Positions 44,910-55,475 are shown, counted from the stretch's first letter. The stretch is DNA of 64,000 nucleotides from JAUASW01 sp036880965 (GCF_036880965.1 NZ_JBAJMV010000007.1:310001-374000), one strand, 5' to 3'. Program-made: numbers and translations. The notes: generated by a model from the sequence alone, not told the origin.

Positions 44910-46709
44910 TCAGTGCGGCTCGATGTCGAGGAACTGCCAGAACTCGTAGCGGAACAGCGGTCGGCGGTAGCCCACGACCCAGGGCTGCATCAGGTCCGGA
45001 ATGATGCGGTGCACATGGGTCTTCAAGGGCATATAGGCCAGCTGCAGGCGCTTGACCTGCAGGAACAGGGCCTCACGCTCGGGGCCATCGGGCAGCAACT
45101 GCAGGCGCTCGTAGGCCCTGTCGAAGTCCGGCTGCTCGAAGCGCGACATATTGCGGTTGCCGATCTGCCGGCTGTACAGGCGCTGGATGCAGGCCGCACC
45201 ATCGGCCTGCACCGCGGTATCAGCGAGGAACCACATCATCAGCTTGCCGGCGCGCGCCGATTTGAGGTTCTCCGGCCACTTGGCGGTGACGAACTTCAGC
45301 TTCACGTGGATGCGCGCAAAGCTGAGCTTCCACAGCTCGTCGTAGGAGCGTGACAGGGAGTCCGGCTGGGTAGCGAATGCTATCTCCAGCGGCTTGCCGT
45401 CCGGCAGCTCGCGCCAGCCGTCGCCATCGACGTCCTTGTAGCCATAGAGGTCGAGCAGGGCATTGGCCCGCGCCACGTCGAAGTCCGACATCTCGCTCTT
45501 GTAGGCCGGGTCGTAGCCACTGGTGTAAGGCATGACCTGCGACTGCGCCGGCACCGCCTGGCCGCGGCGCTGCAGGCGGATCTCGCGCTCCACGTCCCAG
45601 GCCAGCGAGATCGCGCGGCGCAGTGCCACCTTCTCGGGCGTGTAGCCGCCCACCACCGGGTCCTGCATGTTGAAGAAGGTGAACACCGCATCCGCCGCCA
45701 GCGTGCGCGTCAGCTTGATGCCGCGCTTGGCCAGGTTGGGCGCCACCGTGCCATGTGGCAGCGCCACATTGACGAACTCGGGCGGCACGCGGTCCATGAA
45801 GTCCTGCTCGCCATTGAGGAAGCTGAGCCAGCGCGGCTGCGACTCCTCGATGATGGCCAGCTCGACCCGGTCCACCATCGGCAGCCTGCGGCCGCGCAGC
45901 GTGGCAGCGATCACCTGACCTTCCACGTCATCCTTGGCCGGCTCGCTTTCGTAATAACGCTCACGGTAGCCGGGATTCTTTTCCAGCACGATCAAGGAGC
46001 TGCGTCGCCAGCGTGTGAGGCGAAACGGGCCGGTGCCCACCGGGTGCGCCATGATGTCCGTGCCATACGCCTCGACCACCTCGCGGGCCAGTGCGCCCAT
46101 GCGGTCGTTCTGCGCCAAGGTCTGCACCAGGCGCGGCCGGGGTTGGGCCAGGCGGATTTCCAGCGTGTGGTCGTCGATGGCGCGCAAGCCTTCGATGGGC
46201 CGGTCGTAGTTGAAGGGTTTCTTCAGCTGCTGCGCTTCGCTGCGCAGCTCGCTCAGGCCGATGATGTTCAGCTCCTCGATGGCCGCCCAGCTGGGGCTCT
46301 TCACCGCCGGGTCGGCCATGCGCTTCCAGCTGTAGACATAGTCGGCCGCCACCAGCTCGCGCCGCCGGCCCTTGAAGACCGGATCATCCGCAAAGAAGGT
46401 GCCCGGCCGCAGCCGGATGCGAAAGACGCGGAAGTCGGCCGACACCTCGGGCAGCGCCTGCGCCGTCAGCGGGACGATGCGCGGCGGCATCGCCAGCGGG
46501 TCGTAGCCGTAGGGCGCTTCGAAGATGTGGCTGGTGACGGTCAGCGAATAGAGGTCGGTCAGTTGCGCCGGATCGAAGCCGGTCTCCGCCACGACAAAGG
46601 CATAGCGCAAGACCTTGGCTTGCGCAGCTGCCGCCTTCGCTGGCGCCATCCCAGGCATCAGGCCCGCAGCCAGGGAGGCTTGCAGCAGGCGGCGGCGCTT
46701 CACGGCCAT
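44910..46709 (-). CDS. Peptide-type ABC substrate-binding protein (paralogue A)
   Basis: Family 5 (DppA/OppA-like) binding protein of 599 residues. The N-terminus MAVKRRRLLQASLAAGLMPG looks like a signal with a basic n-region, and the mature part begins VLRYAFVVAETGFDPAQLTDLYS. Contains HPVGTGPFRLTRWRRSS and GYRERYYES. It is closely related to the adjacent 46712-48553 protein (both end with PYKVHVHRI/PLKTHVHRI, QPW, VGY and FWQF motifs). The start lies 2 bases after its neighbour's stop, so the two are co-transcribed after tandem duplication. Confidence 0.9.
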   Translation of the reverse strand: MAVKRRRLLQASLAAGLMPGMAPAKAAAAQAKVLRYAFVVAETGFDPAQLTDLYSLTVTSHIFEAPYGYDPLAMPPRIVPLTAQALPEVSADFRVFRIRLRPGTFFADDPVFKGRRRELVAADYVYSWKRMADPAVKSPSWAAIEELNIIGLSELRSEAQQLKKPFNYDRPIEGLRAIDDHTLEIRLAQPRPRLVQTLAQNDRMGALAREVVEAYGTDIMAHPVGTGPFRLTRWRRSSLIVLEKNPGYRERYYESEPAKDDVEGQVIAATLRGRRLPMVDRVELAIIEESQPRWLSFLNGEQDFMDRVPPEFVNVALPHGTVAPNLAKRGIKLTRTLAADAVFTFFNMQDPVVGGYTPEKVALRRAISLAWDVEREIRLQRRGQAVPAQSQVMPYTSGYDPAYKSEMSDFDVARANALLDLYGYKDVDGDGWRELPDGKPLEIAFATQPDSLSRSYDELWKLSFARIHVKLKFVTAKWPENLKSARAGKLMMWFLADTAVQADGAACIQRLYSRQIGNRNMSRFEQPDFDRAYERLQLLPDGPEREALFLQVKRLQLAYMPLKTHVHRIIPDLMQPWVVGYRRPLFRYEFWQFLDIEPH

Positions 46710-46711
46710 GT

Positions 46712-48553
46712 TCAGGAGCCCTTGCCGGTCTTCTTTGCCAGCAGCTCGGTGTCGATGTCGACGAACTGCCAGAAGTCGCGCCGGAACAGATTGCGGTTGT
46801 AGCCGACGAGCCAGGGCTGGGCCATGTCGGTGAAGATGCGGTGCACATGCACCTTGTAGGGCATGTAGGCCACCAGGAGGCGCTGCGCCTCGCGCATCGC
46901 GGCCTGGCGTTCGGGGCCGTCGGGCAACTGCTGCTGGCGCTGGTAGATCTCGTTGAAGGCCTTGAGGTTGAAGCGCGCATGGTTGGACTGCGCCGCGTTG
47001 GGCCCGTAGCCCAGGCCGAGGAAGTCGTCGCCGTCTGGCGTCGAGGCGCTCCAGCCGAAGCCCCACATCATCAGCTTGCCGGCGCGCGAGGCCTTGTTGT
47101 TCTCGGGCCATTGGGCAATCGTGAACTTGATGCGGATGTTCAGGGCATCCATGTTCTTCTGCCACTGCTCGATCAGGGCGCGGCTCTGGCTGTCGGACTG
47201 CGTGGCGTACTCCAGCTCCAGCGGGCTGCCGTCGGGCAGGTCGCGCCAGCCGTCGCCGTTCTTGTCGACATAGCCGTGCATGTCCAGCAGCGCGCGGGCC
47301 TTGGCGCGGTTGAACTCGCTCATCTCGCTCTTGAAGCCAGGCTCGTAGCCGAAGGTGTTGGGGCCGATCACGCCCTGACCCGGCACGCCCTGGCCGCGTC
47401 TCACAAGCGTGATCTCACGGTCCAGATCAACGCCCAGGGAGATGGCCCGGCGCAGCGCCACCTTGTCTGGCGTGTAGCCACCGACGACGGGGTGCTCCAT
47501 GGCGAAGTACGACATCCAGGAGTCGGCGCGGGCATAGCGGATCATCTGCACGCCCTGCTTGGCCAGGTTGGGCGCAAGCTGGTTGTGCGGCATGGCGACG
47601 CTGGCAAAGTCCGGAGGAACCTCGTCGACGAAGTCGGCCTCGCCGCCCAGGAAGCTCAGCCAGCGCGGCTGGTTCTGCTCGATCACCGAGATCTCGACCC
47701 GGTCCACCAGCGGAATGCGCCGGCCCTTGAGCTTGGCAGCCTGCGCCTGCAGGCGCGCATCGTCGGCGGGCGGCTGCTCGTCGTAGAACACTTCGCGGTA
47801 GTTCGGGTTCTTCTCGAACACCATGCGCGAGCTGCGCCGCCACTCGGCCAGGCGCCAGGGGCCGGTGCCCACCGGGTGCTGCATGATCTTGTCGCCGTAG
47901 TGCTCCACCACCTCGCGCGCCACGGCGCCCATCAGCGGGTCGGCGAACTGGTAGACGAAGCGTGGGTTGCCGATCCTGGTGCGCACCTGGAAGGTGTAGC
48001 GGTCCAAGGCCTTCAGGCCCTCGATCGGATGGTCGTAGTCAAATGGCTTCTTGGTCTTCAGCGCCTCGGCACGCAGCTCGTTCAGGCCCAGGATGCCGAC
48101 CGGCTCCAGCTGGTAGAGATTGGGGCTCTTCCAGCGCGGGTCGAAATGGCGCTTGATCGTGTAGATGTAGTCGGCCGCGATCAGCTCGCGCTTCTTGCCG
48201 CCAAAGGCTTCATCGTCGACAAAGAGAATGCCCGGCTTCAACCTGAAGGTCAGGGTCTTGAAGTCGGCCGAAATCTCGGGCATCGCCGCCGTGGTGCCGG
48301 GCCGCAATTGCGTGGGCCGGGCCAGGTAGGCGAACTGCAAGGGCGTCTCGAACATGCCGGAGGTCACGATGCGCGAATACAGGTCGCTGACCTGGGCCGG
48401 GTCAAAGCCGGTTTCTGCCACGCGGATCGCATAGCGCAAGACCTTCCTGGGCTCGGGCTTGCTTTGCTGGGCCTGCGCCGCGGCCAGGGGCAGGCATGCC
48501 AGCAGCACGCAGACCAGGCGATGTCGAAGCGTCTCAAACGTCACGGCATTCAT
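46712..48553 (-). CDS. Peptide-type ABC substrate-binding protein (paralogue B)
   Basis: Family 5 binding protein of 613 residues with a Sec signal (LVCVLLACLPLAAAQAQ) and mature start VLRYAIRVAETGFDPAQVSDLYS. HPVGTGPWRLAEWRRSS and the C-terminal VAYMPYKVHVHRIFTDMAQ are shared with paralogue A. The ATG at 48553 is the first one giving a signal peptide. It is divergent from the permease/ATPase genes at 48773-52439, which are presumably the partner importer. Ligand unknown; the family covers oligopeptides, opines and some sugars. Confidence 0.9.
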   Translation of the reverse strand: MNAVTFETLRHRLVCVLLACLPLAAAQAQQSKPEPRKVLRYAIRVAETGFDPAQVSDLYSRIVTSGMFETPLQFAYLARPTQLRPGTTAAMPEISADFKTLTFRLKPGILFVDDEAFGGKKRELIAADYIYTIKRHFDPRWKSPNLYQLEPVGILGLNELRAEALKTKKPFDYDHPIEGLKALDRYTFQVRTRIGNPRFVYQFADPLMGAVAREVVEHYGDKIMQHPVGTGPWRLAEWRRSSRMVFEKNPNYREVFYDEQPPADDARLQAQAAKLKGRRIPLVDRVEISVIEQNQPRWLSFLGGEADFVDEVPPDFASVAMPHNQLAPNLAKQGVQMIRYARADSWMSYFAMEHPVVGGYTPDKVALRRAISLGVDLDREITLVRRGQGVPGQGVIGPNTFGYEPGFKSEMSEFNRAKARALLDMHGYVDKNGDGWRDLPDGSPLELEYATQSDSQSRALIEQWQKNMDALNIRIKFTIAQWPENNKASRAGKLMMWGFGWSASTPDGDDFLGLGYGPNAAQSNHARFNLKAFNEIYQRQQQLPDGPERQAAMREAQRLLVAYMPYKVHVHRIFTDMAQPWLVGYNRNLFRRDFWQFVDIDTELLAKKTGKGS

Positions 48554-48772
48554 CTCATCGAGGCTAGGGGAAGCGCGCAGTCTAAGGCGAGCAAACGCCC
48601 CACCATCGGCATGGCCTCTTGCCAGTTCGGCATGGGTCCGGGAAAGCCCGGAGTTTGCGCGGGTGAACCCTAGGAGGCGCTGCACTAGACTGCGCCAGAT
48701 TCGAGACGGGCCCCGCCCACCGCGCTGGTGGCGGGGCCTGCCTTTCCCGCTACCCCTGGAGGCTGTACAGCA

Positions 48773-49711
48773 ATGGCGGCATACCTGATACGGCGCCTGT
48801 GGCAAATGATTCCGACCCTGCTCGGCGTCGTGCTGCTGGTGTTCTTCCTGTTCAAGTTCTTCGGCGACGACCCGGCCGAAATCCTCGGTGGCCAGAACGC
48901 CAGCGCGGCGCAGATCGAAGCGATCCGTGAACAGCTCGGCCTCAACAAGCCGGTCTGGGAACAGCTGCGCATCTACCTCACGCAGATCGTGACGTTCGAC
49001 TGGGGCAAGAGCTGGGCGACCAGCGAATCGGTCGCGAACCTGTTCAAGACCCGCCTGCCCGCCACCCTGACCGTGACCCTGCCCATCCTCTTCCTGGAGG
49101 TGGTGCTCGCGATCCCGTTCGCGATGGCCGTGGCCTACCGGCGCGGCAGCCTGACCGACCGCGCCGTGATGGTCATCACCACGGTTGCACTGTCGGTGTC
49201 GCTGCTGGTCTATGTGATCCTGGCCCAGTACTTCTTTGCCTTCCGCCTGGGCTGGTTCCCGGTGCAGGGCTGGAGCGACAGCGTCTGGACCAATCTGACG
49301 ACGTACGCACCGCTGCCGATCCTGATCGTGGTGACGGTGGCGCTGGCGCCGCAGATCCGGCTCTACCGCAGCTTCTTCCTCGACGAGATCGGCCACGACT
49401 ACGTGCGCACCGCGCGCGCCAAGGGCCTGAGCGAGCGCGTGGTGCTGCTGAAGCATGTGCTGCGCAATGCCTTGATCCCGATCCTCACCAACATCACGGT
49501 GCTGGTGCCCGGCGTGCTGGTGGGCAGCTTCCTGATCGAGGTGTTCTTCTCCATCCCGGGCCTGGGCCGCGAGATCCTGCTGGCGGTCAATCGCAATGAC
49601 TATCCGGTGATCCAGGCCTTTGCCATCTACCTGGCCATGCTGACGATGAGTGTGAACCTCCTGACCGACCTGCTCTATCGCCTCGTCGACCCACGGGTGG
49701 TCCTCAAATGA
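48773..49711 (+). CDS. ABC transporter permease (DppB/OppB type)
   Basis: Inner-membrane permease of 312 residues with six helices, beginning MAAYLIRRLWQMIPTLLGVVLLVFFLF. It carries GLNKPVWEQ after helix 1 and the EAA-type motif DYVRTARAKGLSERVVLLKHVLRNALIPI. GGAGG precedes the ATG at 48773. Its stop overlaps the start of the second permease gene by ATGA, so both are translated together. Confidence 0.94.
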   Translation: MAAYLIRRLWQMIPTLLGVVLLVFFLFKFFGDDPAEILGGQNASAAQIEAIREQLGLNKPVWEQLRIYLTQIVTFDWGKSWATSESVANLFKTRLPATLTVTLPILFLEVVLAIPFAMAVAYRRGSLTDRAVMVITTVALSVSLLVYVILAQYFFAFRLGWFPVQGWSDSVWTNLTTYAPLPILIVVTVALAPQIRLYRSFFLDEIGHDYVRTARAKGLSERVVLLKHVLRNALIPILTNITVLVPGVLVGSFLIEVFFSIPGLGREILLAVNRNDYPVIQAFAIYLAMLTMSVNLLTDLLYRLVDPRVVLK

Positions 49712-50747
49712 GCGCGGTCCTCACAACGAATGCGAAGCCGGAACGCTCGCGCGGCGTCTGGCATGCGGCCGGACGCCGCCTGCGGGCCGACAAGGTGGGC
49801 ATGGTGGCCATGGCCATCGTGGTGTGCTTCCTGATCCTGGTGCTCGCCACAGGCCTGGGCTGGATTGCATCGGACTGGCAGGAAGAGAAGGGTGTGCCCA
49901 ACGCGCCACCCACGCTGATGGGCCCGGCGCCGCCGGAGGCCACCGGCGTGATCGTTTCGCCCAAGGGCCCGAACGTGGACCTGAGCGACATCGACCCGCT
50001 GGCGCCCAAGTACAAGGAGTGGGCCGAGCGGGCCAGCCAGTTCAAGACCACGGAAGTGGTCAAGGCCGAGACCCTGCCCTTGGGTGGCGACCGCCTGGGC
50101 CGCCATGTGCTCGCCAAGGTGCTCAAGGGTGCCGAGGTGTCCATCATGGTGGGCCTGCTCGCCGCGCTGGTGGCCACGCTGATCGGCACCGTGCTGGGCT
50201 CGATCTCGGGCTTCTTCGGCGGACGCATTGGCGACTTCATGGAGTGGGTCTACAACGTCTTCACGGCGATGCCCAACATCCTCCTGATCTTCTCCTTCGC
50301 GGTGATCTTCGGGCGGGGCGTCGGCTCGGTGGTGATGATCCTGGGCCTGACCGGCTGGACCGGCACCTACCGCCTGGTGCGTGCCGAATTCATCAAGCAC
50401 CGTGGCCGCGAGTACGTGCGCTCGGCCGAGGCGATTGGCGCCTCCAGGTTCTCGCGCATGTTCAAGCACATCCTGCCCAATGTCTCGCATGTGGCGCTGG
50501 TGCAGCTGTCGCTGAGCGTGGTGAGCTTCCTCAAGAGCGAAGTGATCCTCTCCTACCTTGGCCTGGGCGTGGGCGTGGACCAGGTCTCCTGGGGCACGAT
50601 GCTGTCGGAAGCGCAGGGTGAACTGATACTCGGCTATTGGTGGCAGCTCGCCGCCGTGGCCAGCTTCATGGCTGTTTTCGTGACCGCCTTCGCGCTGTTC
50701 ACCGATGCCTTGCGCGATGCGCTGGATCCGAAGCTGCGAGGCCTGGA

Positions 50748-50751
<4 letters not shown>
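49708..50751 (+). CDS. ABC transporter permease (DppC/OppC type)
   Basis: Second permease of the same importer, 347 residues. The first helix is followed by an unusually long loop (about residues 55-130, Pro/Gly-rich, including PPPTLMGPAPPEATG-like sequence) before the conserved DRLGRHVLAKVLKGAEVSIMVG. The docking motif is REYVRSAEAIGASRFSRMFKHILPN. Overlaps its neighbours by ATGA on both sides. Longer than typical DppC (about 300) because of this loop. Confidence 0.93.
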
Positions 50752-52439
<1,688 letters not shown>

Positions 52440-52448
52440 AACCAGCGC

Positions 52449-52504
52449 TTGCAATTGCGGGCAGGTGAAATTAAAGTGATATCACCTTTTAGAGGAGATA
52501 TCAC
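52449..52504 (+). promoter_or_regulatory. Promoter and twin operators of SPFH module
   Basis: TTGCAA (52449-52454), 17-base spacer, TAAAGT (52472-52477). A perfect palindrome GTGATATCAC (52476-52485) overlaps the -10, and a second copy GAGATATCAC (52495-52504) ends one base before the SPFH start codon, covering the GAGGAG ribosome site region. Centres are 19 bases apart, about two helical turns, so a dimeric regulator could bind both on one face. Confidence 0.65.
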
Positions 52505-52505
52505 G

Positions 52506-53396
52506 ATGAGCAACACCACAAGCGGCCGCCGCGAGACCGCAGCTCTTACGGCCAATGGTTATTCGGCCCTGCTGGTCGCCCTGGCGCTGGCCGTTGCCGG
52601 CGGCCTGCTGATGTACCGTGGCATCGGCAACCCGATGCCCATGCTGATCGCCATCCTGTTGATCGCCGCTGCAGTGCTGACGGTGGCTGGCCTCTACATG
52701 CTGCAACCCGGCGAAGCCAGCATCCTGACGCTGTTCGGCCACTACAGCGGCACCGACCGCAAGGACGGCCTGCGCTGGGCCAACCCGCTGGCGATGAAGC
52801 GCAAGATCTCGCTGCGCGCGCGCAACCTGAATGCAGCGACGCTGAAGGTCAACGACAAGCGCGGCAACCCGGTCGAGATCGCGGCTGCGCTGGTCTGGCG
52901 TGTCGAGGACACGGCACGTGCCGTGTTCGAGGTCGACGACTTCGAGACCTATGTGCGCATCCAGGCCGAGACCGCGATCCGCCACCTCGCCTCGCAATTT
53001 GCCTATGACGAAGGCGACGACACCAACAGCGGCGAAACCACGTTGCGCGCCGGCCAGGACGAGGTGGTGCGCGAACTGGTCAAGGAGCTGCAGGACCGCT
53101 GTGCCGAAGCCGGCGTGACCGTGGTCGACGCCAAGATTACCCACCTCGCCTATGCGCCCGAGATCGCCCAGGTGATGCTGCGGCGCCAGCAGGCCGAAGC
53201 CATCATCAGCGCCCGCAAGAAGATCGTGCAGGGCGCGGTCAGCATGGTCGAGGAGGCGCTCAAAGGCCTGTCCGAGCGCGACATCGTCGTGCTGGACGAC
53301 GAGCGCAAGGCCGCCATGGTGTCCAACCTGCTCGTGGTGCTGTGCTCCGACAAGGAGACGCAGCCCATCGTCAACGCCGGCACGCTCTATAACTGA
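52506..53396 (+). CDS. SPFH/Band 7 domain membrane protein
   Basis: A 296-residue protein. Two N-terminal transmembrane helices (YSALLVALALAVAGGLLMY and MLIAILLIAAAVLTVAGLYML) are followed by the SPFH domain (LQPGEASILTLFGHYSGTDR through EVDDFETYVRIQAETAIRHL) and a helical region with QVMLRRQQAEAIISARKKIV. SPFH proteins oligomerise into membrane-microdomain scaffolds, often with proteases. The ATG at 52506 has GAGGAG upstream. It is followed by an 18-codon frame and a ribbon-helix-helix gene, which I take as one operon. Confidence 0.9.
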   Translation: MSNTTSGRRETAALTANGYSALLVALALAVAGGLLMYRGIGNPMPMLIAILLIAAAVLTVAGLYMLQPGEASILTLFGHYSGTDRKDGLRWANPLAMKRKISLRARNLNAATLKVNDKRGNPVEIAAALVWRVEDTARAVFEVDDFETYVRIQAETAIRHLASQFAYDEGDDTNSGETTLRAGQDEVVRELVKELQDRCAEAGVTVVDAKITHLAYAPEIAQVMLRRQQAEAIISARKKIVQGAVSMVEEALKGLSERDIVVLDDERKAAMVSNLLVVLCSDKETQPIVNAGTLYN

Positions 53397-53411
53397 GTCG
53401 GGGGTCAGGTC

Positions 53412-53468
53412 ATGCGCAGGGTTCTTGTCTTGATACTGATCGCTGTCGCGGCCGACGTCGCCGCCTGA
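53412..53468 (+). CDS. Possible 18-residue hydrophobic peptide
   Basis: A short open frame encodes MRRVLVLILIAVAADVAA: two arginines, a hydrophobic run of ten and a small tail, like a minimal membrane peptide or a truncated anchor. GGGGTCAGG precedes the ATG. It sits between the SPFH gene (15 bases away) and the ribbon-helix-helix gene (9 bases away) in what looks like one transcript. It may be a real small protein or the remnant of a longer membrane gene. Confidence is low because so short a frame may be chance. Confidence 0.35.
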   Translation: MRRVLVLILIAVAADVAA

Positions 53469-53477
53469 AAAGAAGCC

Positions 53478-53687
53478 ATGGCCAGCCCCGACAAGAAAAG
53501 CTTCGCCCTGCGCCTGGACCCCGCCCTGTGGGCCGAGATCGAGCGCCTGGCCGCGCAAGAGCTGCGTTCGGCCAATGCCCAGATCGAGTACCTGCTGCGC
53601 GAGGCGCTGGCCCGGCGTGGCATCAAGCCCGAGCTGAACCCGGCCAAGCGCGGCCGGCCGCCTAAGGAAGACGGTGAATCCCCCTGA
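53478..53687 (+). CDS. Ribbon-helix-helix (Arc-like) DNA-binding protein
   Basis: A 69-residue protein. The strand SFALRLDP and helices LWAEIERLAAQELRSANAQI/EYLLREALARRG form the Arc/CopG ribbon-helix-helix fold; a basic tail PAKRGRPPKED follows. Such dimers bind short palindromic operators in pairs. The twin GATATCAC-type palindromes upstream of the SPFH gene fit this mode, so I infer autoregulation of the module. It could alternatively be the antitoxin-like partner of a missing toxin, but no toxin gene is adjacent. Confidence 0.85.
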   Translation: MASPDKKSFALRLDPALWAEIERLAAQELRSANAQIEYLLREALARRGIKPELNPAKRGRPPKEDGESP

Positions 53688-53700
53688 TATGCAACGGGGC

Positions 53701-53728
53701 TTGCGACTTCGCACGGTCGTGCTAAAGT
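53701..53728 (+). promoter_or_regulatory. TetR gene promoter with operator
   Basis: TTGCGA (53701-53706), 16-base spacer and TAAAGT (53723-53728). The spacer holds the perfect palindrome GCACGGTCGTGC (53711-53722; arms GCACG/CGTGC). The same 12-mer occurs again at 54394-54405 downstream of the TetR gene, supporting it as the TetR operator. Confidence 0.75.
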
Positions 53729-53735
53729 CTTCGCC

Positions 53736-54350
53736 ATGGAAGCCGCCAAGACCGAACGCAGCGAACTGACCCAGAGTGCCATCGTCGATGCCGCGCTGGA
53801 GATGGCCGCGCTCGACGGGCTGGACAGCCTGAGCATCGGCGAGGTCGCCAAGAAGCTGAACCTGTCCAAAAGCGGCGTGTTCTCGCGCGTTGGCTCCCGT
53901 GAAGGCCTGCAGCGCGCAGTGATGGCGGAGTTCGAGCGCCGTTTCCAGCAGGACGTGCTCTTGCCCGCCCTGCGCGAGCCTCGCGGCCTGCCGCGGCTGG
54001 ACACGATGATGAAAGCCTGGCTGGAGCGCGTCTGCCGCGCCGGCCCGCGGGGCAGCTGCCTCTATGTGGCCGGTGCCTTCGAGTTCGATGACCGCGACGG
54101 CCCGATGCGCGAGCTGCTGCTCGAAGGCGTGCAGCGCTGGCGCAGCGTCTTGCGCCGCAGCATCCTGCAGGCCAAGGACTGCGGCCACCTGAAGGCAGAC
54201 ACCGAAGTCGAGCAGCTGGTGTTCGAGCTCGACGCCCTGTTCACGGGCCTGCTGCGCGAGGCCCGTTTCCTGCGCAACCCCGAAGTCATGGCGCGCGGCC
54301 TGGCCGCCTATGAGCGCCTGATCTCCCACTACCGTCCCACCGGCGCCTGA
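53736..54350 (+). CDS. TetR family transcriptional regulator
   Basis: A 204-residue repressor. The N-terminal helix-turn-helix covers residues ~12-55 (DSLSIGEVAKKLNLSKSGVF, then SRVGSREGLQ), with an all-helical TetR_C domain containing RVCRAGPRGSCLYVAGAFEFDD. Likely autoregulated through the palindrome in its promoter and controlling the downstream 41-residue peptide and alpha/beta hydrolase genes through the second copy. The recognition helix LSKSGVFSRVGSREGL resembles TetR regulators of lipid or hydrophobic-compound genes, but the ligand is unknown. Confidence 0.91.
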   Translation: MEAAKTERSELTQSAIVDAALEMAALDGLDSLSIGEVAKKLNLSKSGVFSRVGSREGLQRAVMAEFERRFQQDVLLPALREPRGLPRLDTMMKAWLERVCRAGPRGSCLYVAGAFEFDDRDGPMRELLLEGVQRWRSVLRRSILQAKDCGHLKADTEVEQLVFELDALFTGLLREARFLRNPEVMARGLAAYERLISHYRPTGA

Positions 54351-54393
54351 GTTCCATGAAGACCCAGGGCGCGTTCCTGCTCGATGTCTTTTC

Positions 54394-54405
54394 GCACGGT
54401 CGTGC
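54394..54405. promoter_or_regulatory. Second TetR operator, upstream of 41-aa gene and hydrolase
   Basis: Perfect GCACGGTCGTGC, identical to the copy in the tetR promoter, 32 bases upstream of the small gene at 54438. The shared flank TTCGCACGG extends the match on the left. It implies coordinate repression of the regulator and the hydrolase operon. Confidence 0.78.
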
Positions 54406-54437
54406 GCAAACACCGAGTCAAGCCTAAGGAGGCTGTC

Positions 54438-54563
54438 ATGTTGATTCCGCTGCTGTTCCTCGTCGTCATCGCCACGCTTGCCCGCGGTGCCCTGGCCCTG
54501 CGCCGCCTCTGGCACGCATTGCCTCGCGACAACCACGACTTTGCCCTGGAGGAGCTGCGATGA
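54438..54563 (+). CDS. Small 41-residue membrane peptide
   Basis: The frame encodes 41 residues starting MLIPLLFLVVIATLARGALA with one transmembrane helix and a charged C-terminus (LRRLWHALPRDNHDFALEEL). It has a strong Shine-Dalgarno AAGGAGG 4 bases before the ATG and overlaps the hydrolase start by ATGA, both good signs of a real gene. The family is not known to me. Its place under the second TetR operator suggests it is coupled to, or helps localise, the hydrolase. It is shorter than the usual cut-off, so automated annotation may miss it. Confidence 0.7.
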   Translation: MLIPLLFLVVIATLARGALALRRLWHALPRDNHDFALEELR

Positions 54564-55441
54564 GCCCCGGCGCGGCCAAGGCCAATCCGGCCAGCCTGTT
54601 CTACGCCGGCGGCGCCACGGCCGCCTTGCTGCGCCAGGGTTTGCGGCTGGCCCAGGCCATGGGCCCGCGGCTGGGTGGCGCGCTGGCGCTGCGCTTGTTC
54701 TGCAGCCCGCTGCCGCCCAAGTTCCTGGGCCGGCTCGCCCTGCCAGCTCCCTGGCTGGCCGAGGACTGGGCCTTCGAAGGCAGCCATCTGCGCGCCTGGC
54801 GCCATGCCGACGCGTCCGTTGACAGGCCGCGGGTGCTGCTCGTCCATGGCTGGGGCGGTCGGGCGGCCCAGATGAAATCGCTCGCCGACGCACTCTGGCA
54901 GCAAGGTTTCGACCCGGTGCTGCTGGACATGCCGGCCCATGGCCACAGCGGCGGCTGGAGCAGCCATCTGCCGCAATGGCGGCGAGCGCTCTTCGTCGCA
55001 GCTTCGCGGCTCGGCCCACTGCATGGCATCGTGGCGCATTCGCTGGGCGCGGTCGCCACACTCAGCGCTGCGGCGCGCGGCCTGCCTGTCAGGCGCCTGG
55101 CGCTGCTGGCCACCTCAGCGCCGCCAGCCACGGTGCTGGGCTGGTTCGGCCACGCATTCGGCCTCGGCGAGAAAAGTCGCCATGATTTGCGCAAACGTCT
55201 GGAGCACTTGAGCGATGGTCCGCTGGAACAGTTCGAACCGGCCTGGCTGGGCGCTCACCTGCAGCAGGCGGTGCTGCTGATCCATGACGAGCAGGACCGC
55301 GCAGCACCACTGGCGCATGCGCGTGCGCTGGACGAAGCCTTGCCTCAGGCGAGCTTGCTGCTCAGCAGCGGCCTCGGCCATCGCAGGGTTCTGGACCATA
55401 TTTCACATCTGGCGGCTGTATGTGCACATCTTCGGGGATAG
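54560..55441 (+). CDS. Alpha/beta hydrolase (esterase/lipase-like)
   Basis: A 293-residue hydrolase. It shows HGWGGRAAQMKSLADAL after strand 3, the nucleophile motif AHSLGAVATL (Ser in AHSLG), LLIHDEQDRAAPLAHA with the acid Asp and GLGHRRVL with the catalytic His. N-terminal residues 10-60 are amphipathic and hydrophobic, possibly for membrane association. The start overlaps the 41-residue gene as ATGA. It is controlled by the TetR gene upstream, as judged by the shared operator. Substrate not predictable. Confidence 0.9.
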   Translation: MSPGAAKANPASLFYAGGATAALLRQGLRLAQAMGPRLGGALALRLFCSPLPPKFLGRLALPAPWLAEDWAFEGSHLRAWRHADASVDRPRVLLVHGWGGRAAQMKSLADALWQQGFDPVLLDMPAHGHSGGWSSHLPQWRRALFVAASRLGPLHGIVAHSLGAVATLSAAARGLPVRRLALLATSAPPATVLGWFGHAFGLGEKSRHDLRKRLEHLSDGPLEQFEPAWLGAHLQQAVLLIHDEQDRAAPLAHARALDEALPQASLLLSSGLGHRRVLDHISHLAAVCAHLRG

Positions 55442-55469
55442 CCCGGGTCGGGGTGCGGGCGGGCTTCAC

Positions 55470-55475
55470 TACACT
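55470..55475 (+). promoter_or_regulatory. Possible -10 of diguanylate cyclase operon
   Basis: TACACT, 110 bases before the chosen start codon at 55580 of the first GGDEF gene; no clear -35 lies 17 bases upstream. A weak call listed as the best promoter candidate for the three-gene run that follows. Confidence 0.3.

Noticed and set aside
46841..48673. Plus-strand frame of 610 codons opposite the peptide-binding protein
   Set aside because: Antisense shadow of paralogue B; no domain, signal peptide or ribosome site.
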